A stretch of 64,000 nucleotides of DNA from contig NZ_RJVK01000002.1 of NCBI RefSeq assembly GCF_003752135.1, positions 372,001-436,000 on the forward strand, in the 5' to 3' direction. The translations under genes were made by a program, and so were the position numbers. Positions 39,601 to 46,464 of the stretch are shown one piece after another; the first letter of the stretch is position 1, and every line of letters begins with the position of its first letter. This stretch comes from Caminibacter pacificus (GTDB lineage Bacteria; Campylobacterota; Campylobacteria; Campylobacterales; Nautiliaceae). Below the pieces are notes generated by a model. It was given only the letters and a program-made list of their open reading frames with translations, searched no databases and had not been told where the DNA came from.

Positions 39601-39817
39601 ATTTTATATATTTCACATATTTTTTTATTATTTTAAACGGCTCATTAATCGAAATTAACTCTTCAACATTTAATGTTCTATATTTTTTATTTATTAGCTG
39701 TTCTTGTGAAGTGTTTTTTATAATCTTTGGAGCTACAACCTGAGTAGAATCAGTAACAGCACATCCCGTAAAGACTATAAAAATAAAAGCTCCAACTAAA
39801 TACACTAATTTATTCAT
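36626..39817 (-). CDS. TPR-CHAT caspase-like lipoprotein
   Basis: The start is set at ATG 39817, preceded by AAAAGGG and followed by a lipoprotein signal peptide (FIFIVFTGC; lipidated Cys near residue 19); 123 further in-frame codons upstream run into the integrase gene and have no support. The 1063-residue protein has many TPR-like helical repeats (about 80-700, with AYYLKKSLNIDN, KKAGYYLKKAYDLD and YADALKFYEKSI). The C-terminal CHAT protease domain (about 780-1063) has catalytic His in HIATHGFY (near 924) and Cys in LSACETGV (near 976), then GAKNVISTLWEIND. With Ala at +2 after the Cys it would face the periplasm, unusual for CHAT proteins. Substrate unknown; the CHASE2 protein is the obvious sensor partner. 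Confidence 0.88.
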   Translation of the reverse strand: MNKLVYLVGAFIFIVFTGCAVTDSTQVVAPKIIKNTSQEQLINKKYRTLNVEELISINEPFKIIKKYVKYIKCDEYAKKPFVATDCRLSRKTDYKNIDKVLKYLVSVENKIVNKKEKAFYYKNLAYLFSLLNDDYQAVYYLKKSLNIDNYLCKNVRYSLNKSSYCVNLNVKSFYSDGVPLLYDYYELGDLSANLDDSIFYYKKAVFIINKFSPVTNLKKLVRTDPKLSYKIIDKKSKYLDLLNKKLELYFSLVYLYKEKKDYKKAGYYLKKAYDLDKNILNFTYYSYLHSRDKDYSTISSVNEYKEELIKSKLNYLINKARIYSEYDRKKAIKTYLDYYKTWKSFGELKKKDEILLVKTKYDEPINKLKKYKYVKNKKSYQYLMNLTLLGVTNPSQIDKKITELEYAKKNELIKIEKKYSYLKNCKSDSLYYACVRDFYGLLSYLEFFKLANVVNKDEFLINLLKYIERNKLYYQDFYMFSVNYKPYLYYSFGEYFFEEGNYKLSFSNLINAAENKNNYNNYIFNGEYYYMLGVSAQKLGYYADALKFYEKSIKEMNKDIIRLSTNEQKKLIEKNKNIIANMIDSAIEAKKTYQDINGALFEKAINYSLNYKNSLFEIEDYIASLYYKTNDFELKSLIRSYFNLKRKLNENYIKNKDTKDLENQIKVVYNQILFYKPYKTTFVRREDVAKNLKDDELFVNIIYSNKRYYIFYFDHEDNFGWKIFNEKNSFLLNKKIKIYQKLVKQLKRNPYNARIVRQKNKITNQIYNDLFGFLINDKNMSFKKYKKIIIFSDGLLRLISFGELYDFHNKKYLIEEKEISYVPSAKFLLDKSVNKQIKNAIIFAAPDFNKGVGSKKFRGSGIITINDLFRGMKFSPLPGTLKEAKELQAIFNINKLHEKIYLKKQANVYNLLSINSPTILHIATHGFYINSDKVVNPMLKSGIALSGANKTKEGIVTALKITGLDLDNTNLVVLSACETGVVDLKSTDNVSALNKSFLLAGAKNVISTLWEINDNETVNFMKLFYKEYLKTNNVSEALRNTKIKFINDYKSSVYWAPFICFEK

Positions 39818-39845
39818 TTCAAGCACCCTTTTAAAATTAAACGAT

Positions 39846-39863
39846 TTTGATAATCCTATCAAA
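39846..39863. promoter_or_regulatory. Dyad in the CHAT gene upstream region
   Basis: TTTGATA (39846-39852), ATCC, TATCAAA (39857-39863): a perfect 7-4-7 inverted repeat 29 nt upstream of the CHAT start. A candidate operator for the CHAT-CHASE2 operon; no regulator identified. Confidence 0.4.
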
Positions 39864-39965
39864 CTTTTGTGCCAAAAAAGTGGAAAAACCATATCATATT
39901 TAAATTTTCCATAGAAACATAACAACGTTATTAAAAAAGGATTTAGATAAATGAAGAAATTAGTC

Positions 39966-39982
39966 TGGCGGAGAGGGCGGGA
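39966..39982. repeat. Left attachment-site repeat
   Basis: TGGCGGAGAGGGCGGGA, identical to 49897-49913. It reproduces the last 17 nt of tRNA-Ser, and its flanks differ from the right copy, as expected at an integration junction. Confidence 0.88.
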
Positions 39983-39992
39983 CATGTTGACA

Positions 39993-40045
39993 ATACCGAA
40001 ATTACGCCTTTTTCGACACACTGTCAGTGGAACTGTCAGTAAAAA
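39993..40045. promoter_or_regulatory. Left-end integrase arm-type sites
   Basis: ATACCGAAATTACG (39993-40006) recurs at 49868-49881 at the other end. Two ACTGTCAGT words (40020-40028 and 40032-40040), the second followed by AAAAA, recur as an almost identical pair at 49799-49824. Matching sets at both ends are typical for arm-binding sites of tyrosine integrases. The left set lies partly in the integrase 3' coding region. Confidence 0.6.
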
Positions 40046-41111
40046 GTTCCAGGTTTCTGTCAAGCTGCAGGTGTTCGTTATTGATAAATTTGGCGTAAGT
40101 CTCAAGGGTTTCCTGAGTGTTTCTGTGTCCGAGTATCTGTGATACGTTGAATATCGGAACGCCTCTTTTAATGGCAAGTGTGGCAAACGTATGTCTTGTG
40201 TTATACATCACCCTTTTTTCGATATTACACTTTTGAAGTAAATCATACCAATGAGGATGAAGTTTGTCGGAAGAATAATACCTTTTACCCGTTTTTGTTG
40301 TGAAAAGGTTAAACGTTTTATTTTCTTTGGCTTTTTTAATCAGCTCTTCAAGGTAAGGTTTAAGGTTTTGAAATATTGGAACTTTTCTTAAAGAGTTTTT
40401 TGTTTTTGGTGTATCGATTTCGCCTTTTCTTATTCTTTTGTTTACGTTAATATACATCTCTTTAAGATTAATATCGCTTATCGTAAGAGCTATAATCTCA
40501 CCGGGACGCATTCCAGTGTAAAAAGCGATAGCCAAATAACATTTAAACTGACCTTTCGCATTGTTTATTAAGAGCTTAACCTCTTCTTCGTTAAAAGGTT
40601 TCATATCTCTTATTTTTTTATGGGAAGGCAGTTTAATGTTTTTAGCGGGATTGATTTGTATATGTTCATACTCTACCGCAATATCTAAAATAGCGATTAA
40701 TATATTAAGGATATTCCTTAACCTTTTAGACGTTATCTCGTTAAGCCTTTTATCAACCCACTCTTTTATTTCGCCTTTGGTGATTTCGTTTACCTTTTTG
40801 TGTTTAAAAAGCGGGAAGAGCTGGTTTACAACAATGTTTTCATATTCATAGTAGCTTTTCAGGTTTTCTTTTTGTCTTAAATATATGGTGGCGTAATATT
40901 CAAACTCTTTAGGCTTAACCCTGTTATCCTGAATCTCGCCTAAAAGTATTTTTCTCTCGATTTCGGGAATAACGTATTTTTTAGCGAGCTTAATGTTTTC
41001 TTTGGTGTAATCCCTTTTGAGTGATTTTTGAACACACCTGCCGTTTATATAATACTGAATGTATAATTTCCCTTTTCTATTAAACAAACTGACTTTTGGA
41101 TTTTCTATCAT
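40002..41111 (-). CDS. Tyrosine recombinase/integrase
   Basis: A 369-residue integrase with an N-terminal arm/SAM-like part and a C-terminal catalytic domain. Catalytic residues: Arg in TGMRPGE (near 200), His/Arg in NTRHTFA (near 305), His in LGHRN (near 328) and the nucleophile Tyr in TYAKF (near 338). It ends 20 nt from the left att repeat, the usual place. It is read away from the element interior, toward the junction. Confidence 0.95.
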   Translation of the reverse strand: MIENPKVSLFNRKGKLYIQYYINGRCVQKSLKRDYTKENIKLAKKYVIPEIERKILLGEIQDNRVKPKEFEYYATIYLRQKENLKSYYEYENIVVNQLFPLFKHKKVNEITKGEIKEWVDKRLNEITSKRLRNILNILIAILDIAVEYEHIQINPAKNIKLPSHKKIRDMKPFNEEEVKLLINNAKGQFKCYLAIAFYTGMRPGEIIALTISDINLKEMYINVNKRIRKGEIDTPKTKNSLRKVPIFQNLKPYLEELIKKAKENKTFNLFTTKTGKRYYSSDKLHPHWYDLLQKCNIEKRVMYNTRHTFATLAIKRGVPIFNVSQILGHRNTQETLETYAKFINNEHLQLDRNLELFTDSSTDSVSKKA

Positions 41112-41150
41112 CTCTTACCTCCTATGAGGTAAGTGTCAATCGTAATACAA

Positions 41151-41366
41151 TTATAGCTCATTTAAAATCTCTTTAAAAGGATTTTCCTCTTTACCCGTTA
41201 TCCATTTTTCCATCTGGGTAACGTTCCATAACGTTTTTTTTATTCCGTAAGGTTCGTAATAATGGATTCCTTTTTTGAAGAGTTTATTCTTGTTTTTAAG
41301 AAGAAAGTCTTTGCTTACACCGAGATAGTTTGCCATTTTAGAGGTAGAGTAACAAAAAGGTTTCAT
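41151..41366 (-). CDS. Excisionase-like/AlpA-type HTH protein
   Basis: A 71-residue basic protein with a winged-HTH-like pattern (SKMANYLGVSKDFLLKNKNKLFKKGIHYY, here split as SKMANYLGVSKDFLL and KKGIHYYEP), resembling Xis/MerR-type DNA-binding proteins. It lies upstream of the integrase on the same strand (39-nt gap). It is a candidate directionality factor. Its promoter is one arm of the mirror repeat at 41387-41503. Confidence 0.7.
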   Translation of the reverse strand: MKPFCYSTSKMANYLGVSKDFLLKNKNKLFKKGIHYYEPYGIKKTLWNVTQMEKWITGKEENPFKEILNEL

Positions 41367-41386
41367 AGGCTTATCCTTTTTGTTAC

Positions 41387-41503
41387 TTAATTATAATAAA
41401 GAATTTCAAAAAAACTCGAAATTGAAAAAATTTCTAAAAATTTATTAATTTTTTTATTTTTTTCACTAAAACGATTCAAATATAACTTCTTTATTATAAT
41501 TAA
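41387..41503. promoter_or_regulatory. Mirror-image divergent promoters: 17-bp perfect inverted repeat
   Basis: TTAATTATAATAAAGAA (41387-41403) is the exact reverse complement of TTCTTTATTATAATTAA (41487-41503), 83 bp apart. Each arm contains TATAAT directed outward: left toward the excisionase-like gene, right toward the 62-residue gene. This looks like a duplicated promoter/operator pair that would be controlled in common. Confidence 0.65.
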
Positions 41504-41522
41504 TCTCAAAAGGAGTTATCCC

Positions 41523-41711
41523 ATGGATTACAGAAAAATAAAACAATTAATCAACAGACTTGAAAAACTGCAAAAAGAAGAAGCCCTGCTTGAATCTAAA
41601 ATAAAAAAGATAAAAGAACAGATTAATATTACTCAATCTGAATTAAACAAACTTCTCTCACTTCCAAACAATAACATTCAACAACCTCAAACATCTTCCA
41701 CAATAAACTAA
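41523..41711 (+). CDS. Small coiled-coil protein of the mobilization region
   Basis: A 62-residue protein, almost wholly a charged coiled coil (residues 1-45, IKQLINRLEKLQKEEALLES) with a Gln/Asn/Ser tail. AAAAGGAGTTATCC is a strong ribosome binding site. It lies 172 nt before the relaxase gene, so an accessory role in mobilization (MobC-like) or regulation is possible but unproven. Confidence 0.6.
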   Translation: MDYRKIKQLINRLEKLQKEEALLESKIKKIKEQINITQSELNKLLSLPNNNIQQPQTSSTIN

Positions 41712-41794
41712 CTTTTCTTTCCAAATTTTTTCTTCTTTTTTCTTGCAACCCATTAAAAAAATTCAAACTCATATAAATAGATTGAAAAGCACGA

Positions 41795-41834
41795 ACGTTT
41801 GAGTTTACGAAAACGTGTAGTGCGTACGCACTAC
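41795..41834 (+). other. oriT-like palindromes upstream of the relaxase
   Basis: ACGTTT (41795-41800) with AAACGT (41811-41816) forms one hairpin. The perfect palindrome GTAGTGCGTACGCACTAC (41817-41834) follows at once. TAGTGCG/TAC inside it resembles the pMV158-type nick region TAGTGTG/TTA as I remember it. Position directly upstream of a MOBV relaxase supports an origin of transfer. Confidence 0.5.
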
Positions 41835-41883
41835 GCAATTGTTCGACAAGCTCACAATCGCAAGTGCGTAAAGGAGTTACGCT

Positions 41884-42660
41884 ATGGTTAGAAAATCCTC
41901 AATCCATATAGAAAAAGCGAATATCGGTGAATTCTATCACAACAGCAGGGAAAAGAACACAAACAATCCAATATTTAGTAAAGATAATAATTACTGCAAT
42001 ATAAAAGCAAATGAAGCCATGAAGTTATACTTTTCGGAACTTAAAAAAAGAACGGAACTTTATCAAAGAAGAACTGGTAAAAAACTTCATAAAAAAACGA
42101 TAACCCTTTTCAGTGCGATAATCAACCTTAATGAAAAACACTCAAAAGAAGATTTGGAAAAAGTAGTCAGGTTTATTGAGAAAAGATATAACACAAATGT
42201 AATCCAATACTCAATCCACAAAGACGAAGGACACATTGACGAAAACGGAAACAAAATTATAAACTATCACGCTCATATATTCTTTATGGGAATAGACAAC
42301 GAAGGTGTGAGTGTCAGAAGAAAAATGGACAGAAAAGATTTAATCACCCTTCAGGATGAAATCGCAAAACTCTTAAACATGCCAAGAGGCGTAAACTATA
42401 CGCAAGAAAAGAAAAAAAGACCAAAAAGACTTAATACCTACGAATACAAAAGAGCCATGAAACTTAAAAACGATGAAGTTTTAAAATTAAAAAAAGAACT
42501 TGAAAAAAAAAAAAATTTAAGAAAACAAACTGAAGAGGAAAACAAAAAACTTAAAAAAGATTTATTGCTTAAAGACGCCAAAATCAGAAAACTCGAACTT
42601 ACCAAAAAAGGATTTGAAAAAAAGAATCAAAGAGTTAAGAGAACAGATGAAAGACTATAA
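41884..42660 (+). CDS. MOBV-type mobilization relaxase, N-terminal part
   Basis: A 258-residue protein. SIHKDEGHIDENGN followed by NYHAHIFFMG (near residue 130) is the HxDE...HxH metal-binding pattern of Mob/Pre relaxases, which nick at oriT and stay attached to the DNA. The C-terminal third is a lysine-rich coiled coil containing a run of 13 A (42503-42515). MOBV proteins usually continue into a long coiled coil; here that part appears as the next, overlapping frame. The ribosome binding site is AAAGGAG at 41870-41876. Confidence 0.8.
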   Translation: MVRKSSIHIEKANIGEFYHNSREKNTNNPIFSKDNNYCNIKANEAMKLYFSELKKRTELYQRRTGKKLHKKTITLFSAIINLNEKHSKEDLEKVVRFIEKRYNTNVIQYSIHKDEGHIDENGNKIINYHAHIFFMGIDNEGVSVRRKMDRKDLITLQDEIAKLLNMPRGVNYTQEKKKRPKRLNTYEYKRAMKLKNDEVLKLKKELEKKKNLRKQTEEENKKLKKDLLLKDAKIRKLELTKKGFEKKNQRVKRTDERL

Positions 42661-43201
42661 TAAACTCCAAGAAGAAAACAAACAATACAAAATTTTCACC
42701 AAAGAAGATTATCAAACATTATCCCAAATCAAAAAACTTTTAAAAGTAACGGAGCTTAAAGATATAAATCATATGCTAAACGAATTTGAAAATTCAATCA
42801 AAGAGAAAATCCGAAAAAGACAGCTTGAGCTTATCGAGAAACACTCAACCGAAACAAGTATCCTCAATAAAGAAAAAGTTATTAAAACAGATAAGGCTAA
42901 AACGATAATCAAATCCACAACATCACCTACAAAAGACTACGGTAAAGAATTTATTGATGCAGTTTTCAGAGTTAAACAACTTCAAAAAGAACTGAAACAA
43001 GAAAAAGAAAAAAATCAAATTTTAAAAACAAAAATTAAAGATTTAGAAAATGAAAACGCTAAACTTAAAGTTGAAAGGGATTATGCGGAAATAAAAAAAG
43101 ATGAAAAGGAAACAACAAAAGAAAATAAAACATATAATAAAAAAAACAAAACAAATTCATTTGCAATTAATACAAATAAGGGTTCATTAGAGTGGTCATA
43201 A
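42614..43201 (+). CDS. Coiled-coil protein, probable C-terminal half of the relaxase
   Basis: A 195-residue lysine/glutamate-rich coiled-coil protein overlapping the relaxase by 47 nt in the +1 frame. The listed start is a TTG at 42614; ATG 42647 is an alternative. The frame is open back to 42521, so one shift between 42521 and 42657 would fuse both into a relaxase of about 440 residues, a normal MOBV size. Either a frameshift mutation or separate coupled translation would explain it. Confidence 0.55.
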   Translation: MKKRIKELREQMKDYNKLQEENKQYKIFTKEDYQTLSQIKKLLKVTELKDINHMLNEFENSIKEKIRKRQLELIEKHSTETSILNKEKVIKTDKAKTIIKSTTSPTKDYGKEFIDAVFRVKQLQKELKQEKEKNQILKTKIKDLENENAKLKVERDYAEIKKDEKETTKENKTYNKKNKTNSFAINTNKGSLEWS

Positions 43202-43246
43202 TATCTAATTTGGACAAGCTGTTTGTGTTTTTTTCACCCGTTAGTG

Positions 43247-43678
43247 TCAAACTTTCATAGTTTTATTGAGAAAGCCATTTTGCTTTTTTAAATCAATTAT
43301 AGTTTGAATTATTTTTTTTACACATTCATCCGTATTTTTTCTAATATCTTTTTCCCAAAATCTCAAAACTATCCATCCATTTTCCTCCAAGTATGAATTA
43401 ACTTGTTTATCGCGCAAAATATTCCTTTGAAATTTTTCAATCCAAAATTTTTGATTTGTTTTAGGTATCTTGCCTTCAAGAAAATCTTTTCCGTGCCAGA
43501 ATTCGCTATCACAAAATATAGCAAGCTTATATTTTTTAATACATATGTCTGGTTTTCCAAAAACATCTTTGCAATTTTTTCTATATCTTACACCTTTTTT
43601 CCATAAATTTTTACGAAGAATTAATTCAATTGATGTGTCTTTCGATTTTATTCTTTTCATATTTTCAGATCTGGTCAT
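43247..43678 (-). CDS. vsr: Very short patch repair endonuclease Vsr
   Basis: A 143-residue nuclease that nicks next to T in T:G mismatches arising from deaminated 5-methylcytosine. MTRSENMKRIKSKDTSIELILRK, the metal-binding region FGKPDICIKKYKLAIFCDSEFWHG and LERFWEKDI-like WIVLRFWEKDIRKN are characteristic. It is divergent from the methyltransferase genes whose mutagenic side effect it would repair. Confidence 0.93.
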   Translation of the reverse strand: MTRSENMKRIKSKDTSIELILRKNLWKKGVRYRKNCKDVFGKPDICIKKYKLAIFCDSEFWHGKDFLEGKIPKTNQKFWIEKFQRNILRDKQVNSYLEENGWIVLRFWEKDIRKNTDECVKKIIQTIIDLKKQNGFLNKTMKV

Positions 43679-43715
43679 ATTTAACCTTTTTTATTGTAAG
43701 TTTTTTAATTATTTA

Positions 43716-43725
43716 ATTATATAAT
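43716..43725. promoter_or_regulatory. Shared -10 palindrome between vsr and the first methyltransferase
   Basis: ATTATATAAT (43716-43725) reads TATAAT on both strands and stands in the 101-nt gap between the divergent genes. -35 elements are weak on both sides. Confidence 0.35.
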
Positions 43726-43779
43726 ACATTATTTGATACAATTTCAACAAGTTATCATTGATGTCTTAAAAGGAAATAA

Positions 43780-44964
43780 ATGGCGTATGGTTTTATTGAT
43801 TTGTTTGCGGGAGCAGGCGGATTTGCAGAGGGATTTTATCAAACAAACTTCAAAGCATTAGCACATATAGAAATAGATAAATACGCTTGTCAGACATTAA
43901 GAAAGAGAATGGAATTTTATGGTTATTCAAAAGAGGATGTTACCAAAAGAGTTCTGGAAGAAGACATTACAAATCCCGAGATTCATGACAAATTGCAAAA
44001 AGTTATAAATGATGATACAGTTGACGTTATTATAGGCGGACCTCCTTGTCAGTCTTTTTCTTCATTAGGCAAAGCCAGAGATAAACATGGTATGAAATGT
44101 GACTATAGAAACTATTTATATGAAAACTACATAAAAATTTTAAACTTTTTTAAACCTAAATTTTTTGTTTTTGAAAATGTAACTGGGATATTGTCAACTA
44201 AAATAAACGGTAAATATATTATTAAAGACATATTTAAAGACATGAAACAGAATTACAACATACTGGAAAACAAAAAGATTTTAACACTAAATGCAAAAGA
44301 TTTTGGAATTCCTCAAGAAAGAAAAAGGGTTATAATTATAGGTGTAAGAAAAGACTTAAAAATAAAAGTGGAAAACATATATAAAGATTTAAATAATATT
44401 GCAAAACATAAAAAAAACACCACTGTACAAGATGCCATAGCGGATTTACCAAAGCTTAAACCCGGAGAAGGGGAAGAATGTATTGTACATACAATAAAAA
44501 AATGGAATCATTATCTTAAACTTATAAGAAAAAAAAAGACTATGAAACTTTGTCATCATGTTGCCAGAAACCATAATGAACTTGATCAGGAAAGATATAA
44601 AATAATGGCTAAAGAAAAAATCACATTATTTGAATTATATGAAAAATATCCGCATCTAAAACATGAAAAAAACAGATTGTTTAACAATAGTTATGCTGTT
44701 CAATTTTATGACGCACCATCAAAAACAATAATAGCGCACCTCTCAAAAGACGGTAATCAATTTATACATCCGGACTTTACACAATCCAGAACTTTGACGC
44801 CCAGGGAAGCTGCAAGACTGCAATCTTTTCCGGATGATTTTGTGTTTCCTTGTTCTATGACCCAACAGTTTAAACAAATTGGAAATGCTGTTCCCCCTTT
44901 GTTGGCAAAATATATAGCTATCGTAATAAAAAAATATTTAAGAAAAATAGACAAAGGTTTTTAA
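43780..44964 (+). CDS. DNA (cytosine-5-)-methyltransferase 1
   Basis: A 394-residue C5 methyltransferase. Motif I is DLFAGAGGFAEGF, the catalytic loop GGPPCQSFSSLG (Cys near 92), motif VI FENV, motif VIII QERKRVIIIG, and motif X QIGNAVPPLLAKYIA. The target-recognition region between VIII and IX is about 120 residues. AAAAGGAAATAA precedes the start. The stop overlaps the next start (TAATG). Two adjacent C5 enzymes suggest an asymmetric target or one enzyme per strand. Confidence 0.95.
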   Translation: MAYGFIDLFAGAGGFAEGFYQTNFKALAHIEIDKYACQTLRKRMEFYGYSKEDVTKRVLEEDITNPEIHDKLQKVINDDTVDVIIGGPPCQSFSSLGKARDKHGMKCDYRNYLYENYIKILNFFKPKFFVFENVTGILSTKINGKYIIKDIFKDMKQNYNILENKKILTLNAKDFGIPQERKRVIIIGVRKDLKIKVENIYKDLNNIAKHKKNTTVQDAIADLPKLKPGEGEECIVHTIKKWNHYLKLIRKKKTMKLCHHVARNHNELDQERYKIMAKEKITLFELYEKYPHLKHEKNRLFNNSYAVQFYDAPSKTIIAHLSKDGNQFIHPDFTQSRTLTPREAARLQSFPDDFVFPCSMTQQFKQIGNAVPPLLAKYIAIVIKKYLRKIDKGF

Positions 44965-46463
44965 TGCTGTATGATGATATATTTGTTTTGTCAACGAAGC
45001 AAAAAAAATTTTTTATTGAAAAAATTGATTTAATCATAGATATGGTAACGAAGTATATTTACAGAAACCATCCTGACATATTTAAAAATTTTTTAGCATT
45101 TGAAATCGAAAAACAAGATAATATCATTGTCGTGTCCAAATTGTTGGAAATGGGAATTATAAAAAACACCCAAGAATTAAAACATTTAAAATTATTATTA
45201 AAAAGCAGATACAGTTTGTTACATAAATCTTTATATTATTATGAATGCTTAAATTTAAAGTTTTTAAACAAATTTTCAAATACATATAGGCATGAACTGC
45301 AACAAAAAGAAAAAGAAAAAAAATATAATTTGATAGATTTGTTTGCAGGTGCCGGAGGTTTTAGTTTAGGGTTTTTACAAGAAGGGTTTAAAGTCGAACT
45401 GGCAAACGACATTGACGACACCGCTTTAGAAACATATAAATTCAATCATCCTGAAATTAGTTCCGACAGAATTATAAAAAAAGACATAAAAGAATTGGTA
45501 AATGAGATTAATAATTTTGCGTGTTCTGAAATAGACGTTATTATAGGCGGACCTCCTTGTCAGTCATTCAGCACGGCTAATCAGAGAAGAATTATAGATG
45601 ACCCCCGTAATGTTTTATACAAGTATTTTGTTGATGTTGTAAACTTGGTCAGACCGAAAATGATTTTAATGGAAAATGTAAGAGGAATGCTTAAAGTGGC
45701 CGATCAGGTTGTGCAGGATTTTAAAAAAATAGGATATGACGTGGCATATGATTTGTTTGATGCCACAGATTTTTCAGTTCCCCAAAAAAGAATCAGGTTG
45801 TTTTATATAGGAATTGAAAAAAAATTTGCCAAAAAACATTCTATTAAAGTAGAAAACGTTATTAAAGAAATTAACAAAGAATTACAAAAAAATCCAAAAT
45901 TTGTATTAAAAGATGCCTTGTCAAACATAAAGCCGTTAGAATGCGCTAAAATAAAAAACATGACAGAAAAAGATTGCGAACATTCAGGTAAAAAAGTTGA
46001 CATAAACACATATGGAACAAATGAATACCTTAATATAATAAACAACCATAAATCAAATATATTTGTGTTTAACCACAAGGCAAGATACACCAATGAAAAT
46101 GATAGGCAAATATATTCCCTTTTAAAACAAGGTGAAGATTCAACGGCAAAATCAATTCAACATATTATGCCGTATAAACACAGAAACCATATATTTAAAG
46201 ATAAATATTTCAAATTAGTTGAAAATTTACCTTCAAGAACAATTACCGCTCATTTAAAAATGGACGGGCATTCCCATATTCATCCTACGCAAATCAGAAG
46301 CATCACTCCAAGAGAAGCGGCCAGAATACAGTCGTTTCCCGATGATTATTTATTTTTAGGACCGTATTTAAACACATTTATGCAAATAGGAAACGCGGTC
46401 CCCCCTCTTATGTCAAGGGTTTTTGCAAGGGTTTATAAAAAATTGTTACATAAAGGAAATTAA
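44964..46463 (+). CDS. DNA (cytosine-5-)-methyltransferase 2
   Basis: A 499-residue C5 methyltransferase with an extra helical N-terminal part of about 115 residues. Motif I is DLFAGAGGFSLGF, the catalytic loop GGPPCQSFSTAN (near 197), motif VI MENVRG, motif VIII VPQKRIRLFYIGI and motif X QIGNAVPPLMSRVFA. It shares only the core motifs with its neighbour, so they are not a recent duplication. Translation is coupled through the overlapping stop/start. Confidence 0.95.
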   Translation: MLYDDIFVLSTKQKKFFIEKIDLIIDMVTKYIYRNHPDIFKNFLAFEIEKQDNIIVVSKLLEMGIIKNTQELKHLKLLLKSRYSLLHKSLYYYECLNLKFLNKFSNTYRHELQQKEKEKKYNLIDLFAGAGGFSLGFLQEGFKVELANDIDDTALETYKFNHPEISSDRIIKKDIKELVNEINNFACSEIDVIIGGPPCQSFSTANQRRIIDDPRNVLYKYFVDVVNLVRPKMILMENVRGMLKVADQVVQDFKKIGYDVAYDLFDATDFSVPQKRIRLFYIGIEKKFAKKHSIKVENVIKEINKELQKNPKFVLKDALSNIKPLECAKIKNMTEKDCEHSGKKVDINTYGTNEYLNIINNHKSNIFVFNHKARYTNENDRQIYSLLKQGEDSTAKSIQHIMPYKHRNHIFKDKYFKLVENLPSRTITAHLKMDGHSHIHPTQIRSITPREAARIQSFPDDYLFLGPYLNTFMQIGNAVPPLMSRVFARVYKKLLHKGN

Positions 46464-46464
46464 A

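Noticed and set aside
39878-39896. TGGCAC on the minus strand upstream of the CHAT gene as a sigma-54 site
   Set aside because: The -12 TTGC half is missing at the right spacing; only TTGA one base off is found.
39951-40142. 63-residue plus-strand frame starting MKKLVWRR with an AAAAAAGGATT ribosome binding site
   Set aside because: It crosses the integration junction and then runs antisense to the integrase; it is likely a chance frame, though its first codons predate the insertion.
39818-40186. In-frame upstream extension of the CHAT protein by 123 residues
   Set aside because: It crosses the att repeat and the integrase 3' end, has no ribosome binding site, and a good one (AAAAGGG) plus a lipoprotein signal stands at 39817.
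42616-42624. A-AAA-AAG heptamer as a programmed -1 frameshift site joining the relaxase frames
   Set aside because: The second frame is +1 relative to the first, so a -1 slip would not enter it.
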